The notes under the pieces: model-generated
Told to the model about the DNA's origin: nothing
The model's input: only the letters and a program-made list of their open reading frames with translations
The model's database searches: none
Made by a program: the position numbers and the translations under genes
Assembly (NCBI RefSeq): GCF_026212465.1
Contig: NC_080047.1
Span: forward strand, 37,865,813-37,929,812
DNA: 64,000 nucleotides
Origin: Amaranthus tricolor
Taxonomy: Eukaryota; Streptophyta; Magnoliopsida; Caryophyllales; Amaranthaceae
Reading direction: 5' to 3'
In this document: positions 13,778 through 24,285 of the stretch, piece after piece
Layout of the letters: every line of letters starts with the position of its first letter
How positions within the stretch are numbered: position 1 is the stretch's first letter

Positions 13778-15231
13778 TAATTAAATATCTTCACTTTTTA
13801 AAAAAAAAAACAGTTCAAGAAAAAAGATGGATCATTAAAATGATGTTATTTTATTTTAACTTTTTATAGTGGTCATCAATTAGGTTGAAAATTTTATAAT
13901 AAAACTCTCAAATGTTAGAATTTTTAAATAAGATATTTTAATGTTGACTTTAATGTGAAAAAATGTAATTTTAGTGTCAGCACACAATACATTTATAGTG
14001 GATGCCATTCAAATAATAAGTTCAAATAAGATGAGTTTATTACTAAACAATAATTCAATACTTACCTTCTTTTTTAGTTCATTAAAATTTTTATTTTAGA
14101 ACATAAGCTTATTACTTATATTCAATAGTAAGAAATTTAGATGAATTATGCAATAATAAGTTCAATTCACTTTAATAAAATTGTAGAGATCCAAAATGAA
14201 AAATAGTTGGTTTTACTCTTTAATAATAAAAACGCAACATAATAATAATTAATAACTGAATTCTTAGCCGGTGATAGTAAAACGTTTAGATATAATATAA
14301 AATGCATATATAGGAGAAATCAAATTTTATGTTTGTTGGATGTGATTTTCTCCATGCTTTTTTATTTTTGTTTAAGAGCTAAAATTTTTGAGGATAATTT
14401 ATTTTTATATCTTTTACACTTTCCGTGCTTAAAAATGCAAAATCTATAATTATAGCAATATCAAAACATGCCATTATCAATAATATAAGCTATAGGTTTA
14501 ATTTTTAAAAAAATGCCATTATCATTTTTCATAAAACTGTTTATGTGTAGCATTCTTATGAAATAATTCCCTCCAAAATAATCTGATATTTTGAAATAAT
14601 AATGAGTAACTATTATAGATATTGAATGTTTTACTTTTTTTTAGGATAGTGACTGAACAATTAAATAATTGAAAAATATTGTATAAATCTAGTTTGTAAA
14701 AGGATATACATCAATGCAAAAATCTTAATCCCCAAAAACTAGTATCAACTACATCAATTAATAAATCATTTCTAATAATTGTCTACATTCTTTTTAAAAA
14801 ATATGTCACCAAAAAAGTAAGTATTTGATATAAACTAAAATTTTACATTACTAAATGAATTTTTAAATTTAAAGACTAATAATCAAGTTCCAATTTTTTC
14901 TAGAACTATACAAATACTTTTTGCAAATTTTTTTTAAAATTGTACGTTATGCAAAATTTTTCCCTAAAATATAAATGTATAACAAATTTGTACAACAAAT
15001 TGAAGTATACTTAATTTCATTATATTTATTTTAGTTTTTATTTTACAGAACCTATAAAATTCTTTTATAAAAAATTAAATTAAATGTATTAATAAAATGT
15101 TTGAAAACCATATATCACGTGACTCTATCTAATATATAGTAAAATACTAAAGAATAAAAAACAAATTCAATATAAACATAGGATATTAAAACCTGACCAA
15201 ACATGGAAATGTATAGTTGTACTACGTATGA
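13778..15231. other. AT-rich intergenic region
   Basis: Very AT-rich spacer between the convergent kinase and LIFEGUARD genes. I see only short A/T runs and no recognisable gene, RNA or element ends. The last part is presumably the 3' UTR of the LIFEGUARD gene. Confidence 0.55.
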
Positions 15232-18200
15232 CTAGTCAGATCCTTCTAAAATAGCCATGAGGGCGACGAAAAGGTTAATAATATCAAGATAAAGAGAAAC
15301 TGCAGCTGGAATGTACTCATCGTAACTGTAACGCTTGATCAAGTTGGCTGTGTCATACACTATGTAAGCTGAGAATAATATGGCGGCTATGCACCCATAA
15401 ATCATCAAAGATAGCTTTCCAAGAGGAATGAAAATCTGTACAAATTAAAACAAATATTCAAACACCATAAAATGATTATATTATAACTATAATTAGAGGT
15501 GTCAAACGAGACAGAGTACTATCCTACTCATTTAAAAGGGAGTCAAAGGGAGTCAAACCTGTTATTTTGGTAAAGGATCGGATTATAATTGAATCGATGC
15601 ATTTAAAAACATTGCAGATTAAGATGGGTTTTAAAATGGGTCGACTAATGATTTATAACTTTAAGATCGTAAATGATGAAACTGTCTCATCATGAAACGA
15701 ATAATTAGTTTAATTGATCACTTTAAGATTGTAAGTGATCATTTTAAGGTTATAGGTGATCACTATAAGACTATAAAAAGTAATTACTTAAAAATTATAA
15801 GTAATCACTTTAAAATCGTAAATATACATTAAATCAGCTCAATAAAAATGGTCTCACATGAGACGGTCGCATTTGAGAATTTGTGAATAGATAAAAGCTA
15901 AAGGAACAGTACGGCGTTATGCATACCTGGATGAGCATAAAAACCATCAAGACCATGAGGCCAGCAAACAAGAAAGGGCCTAAGAAGCTGAAATCTTGAC
16001 CTCTTTTTGCTGCCCAGAATGTGTAAAGAGTAAGGCTCACCACTACTACACTTGTTAACACCAAAGCTTCCAGTACTATTCTGCCTGTTAAATCACCAAT
16101 ATTTTATAGGCGTAACCAATTAATATTTTCACTGCATCTTCTCAAACAGTATATAAAGAACAATGAAGCGTCTAAATAAATAATAATTCACTATTTATAT
16201 TTCCCCACAATGTCATGAATGTGGCTTAGAAGATTACATGTATAGTGCCTTTAAGAATGCTACAACACATGATCTATGTACAAATATTAAAAAAAGTGGG
16301 AACATTAAAATTGCGTGAATAAGACTAAAAGAAAGAGAAAATGTGTAATTTTTTTGATCGGGGTCGAGTCTGAAGAGTTCTCTACATGCAAGGGGAATAA
16401 TGAATTTGCAAGGACTCAACAGGGTCGGCCCAATAAACCACCGATCGTATTCACATACTCAAGGAAAAGGACAGCTAAGAATTAGTTAATTAATATTTTG
16501 AATATTTTATGATGTCATTATTTTTGTGAGTGATGTCATTAGTTTGTTATTTCTGTTTGCTTAAATACTTGAGGCATGGATTATAATGGGCATCAGAAAG
16601 TTTGTTATTGAGTTTGTTTTTTGGAGAGAGCCTCCTCTCGAAGTGGGGGGTATACTTTTGTTACTCTGATTTTCACAGCAATATACTCAATCAATTTTGT
16701 GTGGATTATTTCTGGAAAGTTCATTACTGATTTCATTATACTCTGATATAGTTGATTCTTTTCAAACCTGGTATCAGAGCATCGTCGATCAAGGGACAGG
16801 TCGATGGCGCCATCAACGGTAACTCAGAGAATCGAACAACTGGAGCAGGGGATGACGGAAATGCGTGCAATCGTGGCTGAGGAGATTGCAAATGCCCTAG
16901 CCACTTCTCGAGCTGAACAACAGCAACAGCTTTCTGAACATCTCCGGCGAGAACTGGCGGCTTTTTCACTACAGTTAGATGGGCGAGTAGCGCACAATCG
17001 CGATGACCAGGAGCACTTCCAGCGAGAGGTGCGTGACACGTTGGGAGCCCTTCGTTCGCGTGTCGAAGGAGAGTCAGGGGAATCGGATGCTAGGGCACAA
17101 GCAAGAGGTACGCCCATTCCTAATCGTATTCTTGATGAAGGTGGAATGGGAGGGAACCAAGGCAACGGTGCTAACTGGCGGTTTAAGAGGCTGGACATGC
17201 CCGCCTTTAATGGAGAGAACCCAGATGGATGGATCCTCCGGGCTGAACGCTTCTTTAAGTTTTATAGGCTCTCAGAGGAGGACAGGCTGGAGGCGGCGGT
17301 GGTGGCGCTGGAGGAAGACGCGTTATTTTGGTATCAATGGGAGCACAAGCGTCATCCTATGACCACTTGGGGCGAAATGAAAGGGTTAATCCTGAGGAAG
17401 TTCCGATCTACCTCCACCGGCACTCTCCATGAACAATGGTTGAGTAATCGTCAGGTAGGGGAAGTGAACGAATATCGAAGAAGGTTCATTGAACTCTTGG
17501 CTCCTTTGGAAGGTGTTCCCGAAGAAATTGCAATGGGTCAGTTTAATAATGGCCTCAAGGAGGAGATACGGGCCGAAATCAGATTATTAGGCCCAATTAC
17601 ATTGGACCATGCAATGGTATTGGCGGCAAAAATAGAAGAGAAATTACGAATTGGGCCTTCCCGCAAACATTCAGCCCAATACCAAACTTCCCCTTTTTCA
17701 AAACACAACCCAAAAACCCTAAACACTTTTCCCTCATCCTCTTACTCCACGAGTCTCCCCATTTCCACCCAGAACCAAATTACACCCCAAGTTAAAACTT
17801 ACACCTCCACAAATATACACCACAAACCTGGAGAAATAAGGAGATTGACGGAACGGGAGGTCCAACAGAAGAGAGAGAAGGGTTTATGCTTTAGATGCGA
17901 TGATAAATGGATGGTTGGCCATAGATGTCGACGAAAAGAACTTAGTGTGTTGATTTCGCAGGATGATGAACACGGGGAGGAGTTAGAGTTAAATACAGAG
18001 ATGCAAACCGAGGAGTTGGCGCATAATGAGTTAGTGGAAGAAATACAACCCGAAATATCCTTTAACTCAGTGATGGGTTTCACGAGCCCTCGAACTTTGA
18101 AAATGCTGGGTCTTATACTAGGCAAGGAAGTAGTAGTGATGATCGATCCGGGGGCTACGCACAATTTCATTTCAAGGGAAGTTGTTGAAACATTGGGGGT

Positions 18201-21200
18201 TCCACTTTCCCCAACAAAATCCTTTGGTGTGTCGTTGGGAACAGGGGAGTCAGTAAGGGGTACTGGGCTGTGCAAAGGGGTGAGTCTGCAACTTCCAGGT
18301 GTGACTATTATGGAGGATTTCCTCCCTCTTCCCTTGGGAAATTCTGATGTTATTTTAGGGATTCAATGGCTCGAGAAATTGGGAACCATAATGACTAATT
18401 GGGAAACCCAAACCTTAAAGTTTCAGCTGGGGAGTGAACATATAACACTTAAGGGGGATCCTTCACTGGGGAGAACAAAAATTTCATTGAAAGCCATGAT
18501 ACGAGCCTTACAGAAAGAGGGGGGAGGGTACTTAGTGGAATTCAACCAGTTGTCAAGTGACCAACAGAAGAATGATGAGTTGGATATGGGGCAAATCCCC
18601 TCAGTACTACGTATGGTTTTGCAGGAGTTTAAACACGTATTCAACATGCCTTCGGGTTTACCTCCTAAGAGAACTCACGATCATGCCATAGTACTCAAAG
18701 AGGGCACCGATCCTATTAGCAGGAGACCTTATAGATATCCTCAAGGACAGAAAAATGAGATAGAGTCTTTAATTGCAGATATGTTGACAGCTGGTATAAT
18801 TCAACCTTCCAGGAGCCCTTTTTCCAGTCCGGTCTTGTTGGTGAAGAAGAAGGATGGGTCGTGGCGTTTTTGTGTGGATTATCGGGCACTCAACAAGGCG
18901 ACTGTCCCAAACAAGTTTCCGATTCCGGTCATAGATGAATTATTGGATGAGTTGAATGGGGCTGAGGTGTTCAGTAAACTAGACCTAAAATCGGGATATC
19001 ATCAGATACGAATGAGATGCGAAGATATTCACAAAACAGCTTTCCGTACACACGAGGGTCACTACGAATTCTTGGTGATGCCTTTTGGATTGACTAACGC
19101 TCCTGCCACATTCCAGGCAGTCATGAATGAGGTATTCCGACCGTGCTTGAGGAAGTTTGTTTTGGTCTTTTTCGATGACATCTTGATTTACAGCAAGTCT
19201 TGGGATGCCCATATACTGCATTTACAACAAGTATTAGAGTTACTTTCTAGTCATCAATTGTTCGTCAATTGGAAGAAATGTGAAATAGGGAAGAAGGAGG
19301 TGGCGTACCTGGGACATGTTATTTCACAAGCGGGAGTGGCGGTGGATCAATCAAAAGTATCAGCAGTGACCTCATGGCCTATTCCTGCAAACATTAGGGA
19401 ACTCCGAGGATTCTTGGGTTTAACGGGCTATTATCGTAAATTTGTGAAGGGTTATGCATCCATAGCAGCACCCCTCACTGCCCAACTCAAGAAAGATCAA
19501 TTCAAGTGGAGTGAGGAGGCCACCCAAGCCTTTATAGCCTTGAAGTGCGCTATGACCCAGGTGCCAGTATTGGCCATACCAGATTTTGACCAGTTGTTTG
19601 TCATTGAAGCAGACGCATCTGGATTTGGGCTAGGAGCGGTGCTTATGCAATTAGATCATCCCCTAGCCTTCTTCAGCAAAGTCTTAGGGCAACGAGCGCG
19701 GCAAAAATCAATATATGAGAAGGAGTTGATGGCAATCGTTCTGTCAGTAATGAAATGGCGCCAGTATCTTTTGGGAAGGAAGTTCATTATTCGCACAGAT
19801 CAACAAAGTCTCAGGTTTCTCATGGCTCAGAAAGAAGTGGGAACGGAGTATCAAAGATGGATGAGTAAACTCTTGGGGTATGAAATTGAAATTCAGTATA
19901 AACCGGGGGCTCATAACAAGGTGGCCGATGCTTTGTCACGTAAGGAACAACCCGAGTTCGATTGCAACGCTCTCATCTCAGCTGGTGGGATCAAATGGGA
20001 AGAATTTCAACAGGAACTGCACACGGACCCATTTATTCAGGAATTGGTTCGTGCTATTCAACAAGGGGAAACGGTGCCTAAAGGCTATAATATTGAGCAT
20101 GGAAATCTTAAATACAAAGGGAGTTTGGTTATTCCTGGTAATTCGCAATTGGTCACTAAATTATTGGCGGAATATCATGACTCTGCCATTGGTGGTCATT
20201 CAGGGGATTTTAAAACTTATCAACGTTTGGCTAGAGAATGGTATTGGCCGGGAATGCGGCGTTGTGTCTCTAAGTATATATCCTCCTGCATTATTTGCCA
20301 GCGCAACAAACACTCAACCCTCAGCCCGGCAGGATTACTACAACCTCTACCCATCCCATCTCAGGTTTGGGAAGACCTATCGATGGATTTCATTGAGAAG
20401 CTGCCGAAATCACATGGTTACGATACGATATTAGTGGTAGTGGATCGCCTATCTAAATATGCTCATTTCATTCCTCTCAAACATCCGTTTACGGCTCAAG
20501 GAGTAGCAGCAGTGTTTATTCATGAGGTTGTCAGATTACATGGTTTTCCTTCCACTATTGTCTCTGATCGCGATAAAATCTTCATGAGTTACTTTTGGCA
20601 GGGGTTATTTCGCCTTCAAGGCACTCACTTGAAAAGAAGTACAGCGTACCACCCACAAACGGATGGTCAGAGCGAAGTGGTGAATAAGGGAGTTGAAACA
20701 TATCTAAGGTGCTTCGTTGGAGATAAGCCTAAGAGTTGGAGTAAATGGCTGGATTGGGCAGAATACTGGTATAACACTTCCCATCACAACTCAATATCTT
20801 GTACCCCTTTCAAAGCTCTATATGGGCGAGATCCTCCTGCATTGATCCGTTTTGAGAAGGGTAGTACTGCCAATTCATCTCTTGAAGAACAGCTGCAGGA
20901 ACGGGATGCCATACTCGATGATTTGAAGGCTCATTTACTTCGGGCTCAGCAAATCATGAAAAAACAGGCTGATGCTAAAAGAAGGGATATGGAATTTGCA
21001 GTGGGGGATCGTGTGTTCCTGAAATTACAACCTTACCGCCAGAAATCGATGGTTACCAGGCTACATGAAAAGCTGGCTGCTCGTTACTTTGGACCCTTTG
21101 AAGTATTGGAGAGAGTGGGGAAGGTGGCATATAAGTTAGCCTTACCTCCAGAAGCCAAGATACACCCGGTTTTTCACATCTCACAACTCAAGAAAGCCAT

Positions 21201-24111
21201 TGGTTCTGCTCAGGTGAACCCTACTGTTCCTACTCAACTTACGGAGGATATGATCTTGGTGGCTGAACCAGAGGAGGTATTGGGGGTTCGTAATGAATCT
21301 AATGGGGGAGTTGCAACTGCGGAGGTGCTGGTTAAATGGTCAGGTCTGCCAGATTTTGAGGCCACTTGGGAGGATTATGCTTCTCTGGATGCTCGCTTTC
21401 CTGATTTTCACCTTGAGGACAAGGTGGCTCTTTGTGGCGGAGGTGATGCAAGGACTCAACAGGGTCGGCCCAATAAACCACCGATCGTATTCACATACTC
21501 AAGGAAAAGGACAGCTAAGAATTAGTTAATTAATATTTTGAATATTTTATGATGTCATTATTTTTGTGAGTGATGTCATTAGTTTGTTATTTCTGTTTGC
21601 TTAAATACTTGAGGCATGGATTATAATGGGCATCAGAAAGTTTGTTATTGAGTTTGTTTTTTGGAGAGAGCCTCCTCTCGAAGTGGGGTATACTTTTGTT
21701 ACTCTGATTTTCACAGCAATATACTCAATCAATTTTGTGTGGATTATTTCTGGAAAGTTCATTACTGATTTCATTATACTCTGATATAGTTGATTCTTTA
21801 CAGAATTATTCTTTTTTGTATTAAGCGGTGAGAATCAAACCTTTTTTCACAAATTTAAAAGAAAAACCGTCATATAATTCAAACCAGTATTAATTGTTAA
21901 TATTATATGCAACTTCACATAATCATAAGCAGTTTAATTTATTAAGTTATAGTGCTCTAGCTAGTCGATTATAATCTAAAATGGAAAAATGTACTATATA
22001 TGAAAATTTGATCCTAATTAAGATCAACTATAATATACTCGATGAATCAAAATCAGCATATGAATAGTGATGGTTAACATGCATATTATAGTACTCCCTC
22101 CTATTCACCTTAGGAGTCCCATTTGACTTTTCACGGATGTTAAGGAAAGTCAAAAGTGTGACCCTAAAAGTAGGAAAGAGTGGTATTATGGGTTTTTTAA
22201 TGTAAGGGAGGAAAATTAGTATGGGTAATGGAGGGTATAATTGAAAATAGGATAAAGTTACTAAGGGCATAAAAGTCAAAAACCCATACCAAAAATAAAA
22301 ATGGAGCAATTAAGGTGACTTGACTATAAAAAAAATGGGACACATAAGCTGAATAGGAGGGAGTATTAAATATCACATAAACTTGTATAAATATAGTAAT
22401 AATTATTGTTGTGCACTTTAAACTTGCAATGAACAAACCCTTAAAAAAGTACATACGAAGAAAAAAAGGTGAGTGGACGTTGTACAGAATCATGTGTGCT
22501 ACCACATTTTACGTTCCGATAGTCTTTATAGATTGTTTGGTAGGAGGCAATTATCCATTGAAATCGATTAAAATCCCAAAATGTAGTTATCCTTTGTTTT
22601 ATGGGAATGAGATTAAAATGTAAATTGGGAATGGGATTTATGTTGCTTATTCACTTCACATTGCTACATTTCTACGTCAATTTTTTTGTGCTGACAAGGT
22701 AAGCTTCATCTTCCCTTTTTTTTCTTTTGAAATTTTCTTTAAATGGTGATTTTGTTGTAAGCTTTCTAGGGTAGGTGGTTCATACTTTTCATAGCATGAG
22801 TGTTAAAACGTAATTTAGCATGAAAATATGATAAGAGTAAAATAATAAATTTTATATTTATTTCTAATTTCATATTCGCTTTCAAACAAAGGATATAATA
22901 ATTTTCCTTACTTATTTCCACTAATATACTAAATATGGAATTGGTATATAGTTCATCAATTCCCAACAATATTTTCATTCCTAATCGACCCACCTTATCC
23001 ATAAATTTCTATTCCCATGTATGAATCACCCATTGGCCTATTGTAACATGTAGAGTGTGCAATGATGAACATTGTTAAAGCTCAAATACATGTTTCCCCT
23101 TTAGAAGATCAATTTCATACTTCCTCCGTCTCTCTTAATTTACTTTAATTTTTATTTTTAATTTTTTCATTCGTTTTGCATCATTTTCTCATTTGAAAAC
23201 AAACTTTCTACATTTTTTTAATCTCATCTGTATATTTAAACTCCTTTCAAAATCTACACTATTCAATCCTTTTTTTCTCTTCATTTAATTCACTAAAGAA
23301 TAAAATATTACAGCTCATTATATTTTCTTAAAAACACTCAATTTCTCTTTGATGCAATACCACCAAAAGAGAGGGAGTAGCTACTTCCAAGAATAATAAT
23401 TTACATTATTGTTTTGACTCTTCATAAAACATAGAATAAATTAAAATCCATCATTATTAGACTTCTACCCAACATTTCAAGCATAATAAACCTTAGTATA
23501 TACGTAACAACTAATACAAAAACAATTTAACGCAATCATCCAAAATTTAATGATAGTATCCAAAATGTAATTCCGTCAATATCATATTAACATTTTAAAA
23601 AAATTGTCTCAGAAGTTTAATTACCTTTAACGAAAGCGCAGGTCATTCCAACGCCAAAAGCAATTGCAACAGTAAACAATCCAAGAAGAATAAAGTTGAT
23701 CGGATGGCGTTTCATGTAAGCGTACAACGGGCACATTACTGCACAATAATCAACAATCATCAATGTCATACCCTAACCATCAACAATATAACCTCTTAAA
23801 TCATAAAATTTAAAATCCAATCTAAAAAATGATTAAGAATAAATAATCAACACGAGATTAATCGAGAAATTACTTATAATGGGAGAAATCAGGATGACGA
23901 TGTAAATTGCAAGACCGGAAGGTGTAGAAATCAAATAATGCGAAATAGGTCGAACGAAGACAACAACAGAAGCAACAATGGCGGTGAGAATCATTTGGAT
24001 AGCGATGATTACGTATACCTTACGAATGAATGCCCATCGAAATTGTGCGTTTTCCATCATGTTTGGGTAGAGTTGCCCTGTTTCAATGTCGCCTGCTGCC
24101 CCTTTTCCCAT
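15232..24111 (-). CDS. LFG: LIFEGUARD / BI-1-like transmembrane protein (TMBIM family)
   Basis: Four exons on the minus strand join cleanly: 24111-23874, 23738-23625, 16084-15927 and 15435-15232 (stop TAG at 15234-15232). They total 714 nt, 237 residues. The N-terminus (MGKGAAGDIETGQLYP) is hydrophilic and is followed by FRWAFIRKVY, characteristic of plant LIFEGUARD proteins, then seven hydrophobic helices. The exon 2 piece CPLYAYMKRHPINFILLGLF and the exon 4 piece FSAYIVYDTANLIKRYSYDEY are the conserved Bax-inhibitor-1 family segments. Family members are ER/Golgi/tonoplast proteins that affect calcium leak and suppress stress-induced cell death. Intron 2 runs 23624-16085 (about 7.5 kb) because a full Ty3/gypsy retrotransposon lies in it, antisense to the gene. 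All splice borders are canonical and the coding sequence is intact, so the gene may still work, though transcript level or splicing could suffer. Confidence 0.92.
15650..15835. repeat. Degenerate ~22-bp minisatellite in LFG intron 3
   Basis: About five diverged tandem units of the form GATCACTTTAAGATTGTAAG follow each other (for example from 15717, 15738, 15760). A MITE-like end TCTCACATGAGACGGTC follows at about 15852, suggesting the array is the body of a small inverted-repeat element. Confidence 0.5.
16402..16406. repeat. Target site duplication, left copy (GAATT)
   Basis: GAATT directly before the 5' LTR matches GAATT directly after the 3' LTR (21803-21807). A 5-bp duplication is expected of Ty3/gypsy integrase and proves a single complete insertion. 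Confidence 0.93.
16407..16764 (+). repeat. 5' LTR of the chromovirus
   Basis: Starts TGCAAGGACTC and ends TTCTTTTCA. It aligns base for base with 21447-21802 except for a run of six G versus four G (16646-16651 region) and one T/A change two bases from the 3' end. Promoter and poly(A) signals should lie here; TTAAATACTT near 16560 is a candidate TATA-like stretch. Confidence 0.93.
16769..16780 (+). promoter_or_regulatory. Primer binding site, complementary to tRNA-iMet
   Basis: TGGTATCAGAGC begins four bases after the 5' LTR. This 12-mer is the standard plant initiator-Met tRNA primer site for minus-strand DNA synthesis in LTR retrotransposons. Confidence 0.92.
16804..21525 (+). CDS. Gag-Pol polyprotein of Ty3/gypsy chromovirus
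   Basis: Single uninterrupted ORF of 1573 codons. Order: Gag (about 1-355), zinc knuckle with Cys362, Cys365, His373 and Cys375 in the CX2CX7HXC form seen in plant chromoviruses, protease (motif DPGATHNF with Asp448), reverse transcriptase (FFDD with Asp791/Asp792), RNase H (Asp937), integrase with HHCC zinc finger and catalytic Asp1195, Asp1255, Glu1291 (D,D-35-E), then a chromodomain at roughly 1485-1545. The protease motif has Pro449 where Ser or Thr normally completes the catalytic D-S/T-G, so the element may be unable to mature its proteins despite the open frame. The last 26 codons lie inside the 3' LTR. Codons and base composition are GC-richer than the surrounding plant introns. It reads antisense to the host gene. 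Confidence 0.95.
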   Translation: MAPSTVTQRIEQLEQGMTEMRAIVAEEIANALATSRAEQQQQLSEHLRRELAAFSLQLDGRVAHNRDDQEHFQREVRDTLGALRSRVEGESGESDARAQARGTPIPNRILDEGGMGGNQGNGANWRFKRLDMPAFNGENPDGWILRAERFFKFYRLSEEDRLEAAVVALEEDALFWYQWEHKRHPMTTWGEMKGLILRKFRSTSTGTLHEQWLSNRQVGEVNEYRRRFIELLAPLEGVPEEIAMGQFNNGLKEEIRAEIRLLGPITLDHAMVLAAKIEEKLRIGPSRKHSAQYQTSPFSKHNPKTLNTFPSSSYSTSLPISTQNQITPQVKTYTSTNIHHKPGEIRRLTEREVQQKREKGLCFRCDDKWMVGHRCRRKELSVLISQDDEHGEELELNTEMQTEELAHNELVEEIQPEISFNSVMGFTSPRTLKMLGLILGKEVVVMIDPGATHNFISREVVETLGVPLSPTKSFGVSLGTGESVRGTGLCKGVSLQLPGVTIMEDFLPLPLGNSDVILGIQWLEKLGTIMTNWETQTLKFQLGSEHITLKGDPSLGRTKISLKAMIRALQKEGGGYLVEFNQLSSDQQKNDELDMGQIPSVLRMVLQEFKHVFNMPSGLPPKRTHDHAIVLKEGTDPISRRPYRYPQGQKNEIESLIADMLTAGIIQPSRSPFSSPVLLVKKKDGSWRFCVDYRALNKATVPNKFPIPVIDELLDELNGAEVFSKLDLKSGYHQIRMRCEDIHKTAFRTHEGHYEFLVMPFGLTNAPATFQAVMNEVFRPCLRKFVLVFFDDILIYSKSWDAHILHLQQVLELLSSHQLFVNWKKCEIGKKEVAYLGHVISQAGVAVDQSKVSAVTSWPIPANIRELRGFLGLTGYYRKFVKGYASIAAPLTAQLKKDQFKWSEEATQAFIALKCAMTQVPVLAIPDFDQLFVIEADASGFGLGAVLMQLDHPLAFFSKVLGQRARQKSIYEKELMAIVLSVMKWRQYLLGRKFIIRTDQQSLRFLMAQKEVGTEYQRWMSKLLGYEIEIQYKPGAHNKVADALSRKEQPEFDCNALISAGGIKWEEFQQELHTDPFIQELVRAIQQGETVPKGYNIEHGNLKYKGSLVIPGNSQLVTKLLAEYHDSAIGGHSGDFKTYQRLAREWYWPGMRRCVSKYISSCIICQRNKHSTLSPAGLLQPLPIPSQVWEDLSMDFIEKLPKSHGYDTILVVVDRLSKYAHFIPLKHPFTAQGVAAVFIHEVVRLHGFPSTIVSDRDKIFMSYFWQGLFRLQGTHLKRSTAYHPQTDGQSEVVNKGVETYLRCFVGDKPKSWSKWLDWAEYWYNTSHHNSISCTPFKALYGRDPPALIRFEKGSTANSSLEEQLQERDAILDDLKAHLLRAQQIMKKQADAKRRDMEFAVGDRVFLKLQPYRQKSMVTRLHEKLAARYFGPFEVLERVGKVAYKLALPPEAKIHPVFHISQLKKAIGSAQVNPTVPTQLTEDMILVAEPEEVLGVRNESNGGVATAEVLVKWSGLPDFEATWEDYASLDARFPDFHLEDKVALCGGGDARTQQGRPNKPPIVFTYSRKRTAKN
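21436..21446 (+). promoter_or_regulatory. Polypurine tract before the 3' LTR
   Basis: GGCGGAGGTGA directly abuts the 3' LTR. It is mostly purine and occupies the expected position for plus-strand priming. It is also translated, as part of the gag-pol frame (the CGGGD residues). Confidence 0.7.
21447..21802 (+). repeat. 3' LTR of the chromovirus
   Basis: Copy of 16407-16764 starting TGCAAGGACTC and ending TTCTTTACA. The gag-pol frame continues 79 nt into it and stops at 21523-21525. Followed by the GAATT duplication. Confidence 0.93.
21803..21807. repeat. Target site duplication, right copy (GAATT)
   Basis: Matches 16402-16406; see the left copy. Confidence 0.93.
22094..22363. mobile_element. 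Stowaway MITE, 270 bp, intact ends
   Basis: Perfect 13-bp terminal inverted repeats CTCCCTCCTATTC / GAATAGGAGGGAG, flanked by TA on both sides (22092-22093, 22364-22365). This is the signature of a Tc1/mariner-derived Stowaway MITE. It lies in LFG intron 2, downstream of the retrotransposon on the + strand. Confidence 0.9.
23120..23377. mobile_element. Stowaway-like MITE, diverged
   Basis: Left end TA|CTTCCTCCGTCTCTC and right end GAGAGGGAG|TA are inverted versions of one another with a few changes. Size (258 bp), AT-rich body and TA flanks fit Stowaway. Also in LFG intron 2. Confidence 0.65.
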
Positions 24112-24285
24112 TGTTGTATTTGTCTAAACCAAATCAAAATTTCAAAAAAATTTTTGAGAATTTACCAGAAATTATGTTACAAAAAAGGGTTGGGGTTCTT
24201 GGAAAATATTGACGAATGGAGATTATTGATCAAGGAGATTTGAAAAATTTGTTGTTTTAAGGCGAAATAGGGAATATATTTTCAC

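Larger units (their letters stand above)
16407..21802 (+). mobile_element. Complete young Ty3/gypsy chromovirus (probably Reina clade)
   Basis: 5396 bp element with 358/356-bp LTRs that begin TG and end CA, a 5-bp target duplication GAATT, a tRNA-iMet primer site, one gag-pol ORF with a C-terminal chromodomain and a polypurine tract before the 3' LTR. Short LTRs, total size near 5.4 kb and a single ORF point to the Reina clade of chromoviruses; this is inferred from architecture, not from a tree. The two LTRs differ by one substitution and one 2-bp indel, so insertion is recent. It sits in intron 2 of the LFG gene in antisense orientation. Confidence 0.93.

Noticed and set aside
16769..16780. 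tRNA-like words TGGTATCAGAGC here and at 61971
   Set aside because: These are primer binding sites complementary to a tRNA end, not tRNA genes; no cloverleaf surrounds them.
16736..18647. Several long minus-strand ORFs opposite gag and protease
   Set aside because: Shadows of the gag-pol frame; they match no family and the LFG exons do not extend into the element.
15232..24111. LFG as a pseudogene split by the retrotransposon
   Set aside because: All four exons, splice sites and the reading frame are intact; the element is confined to intron 2.
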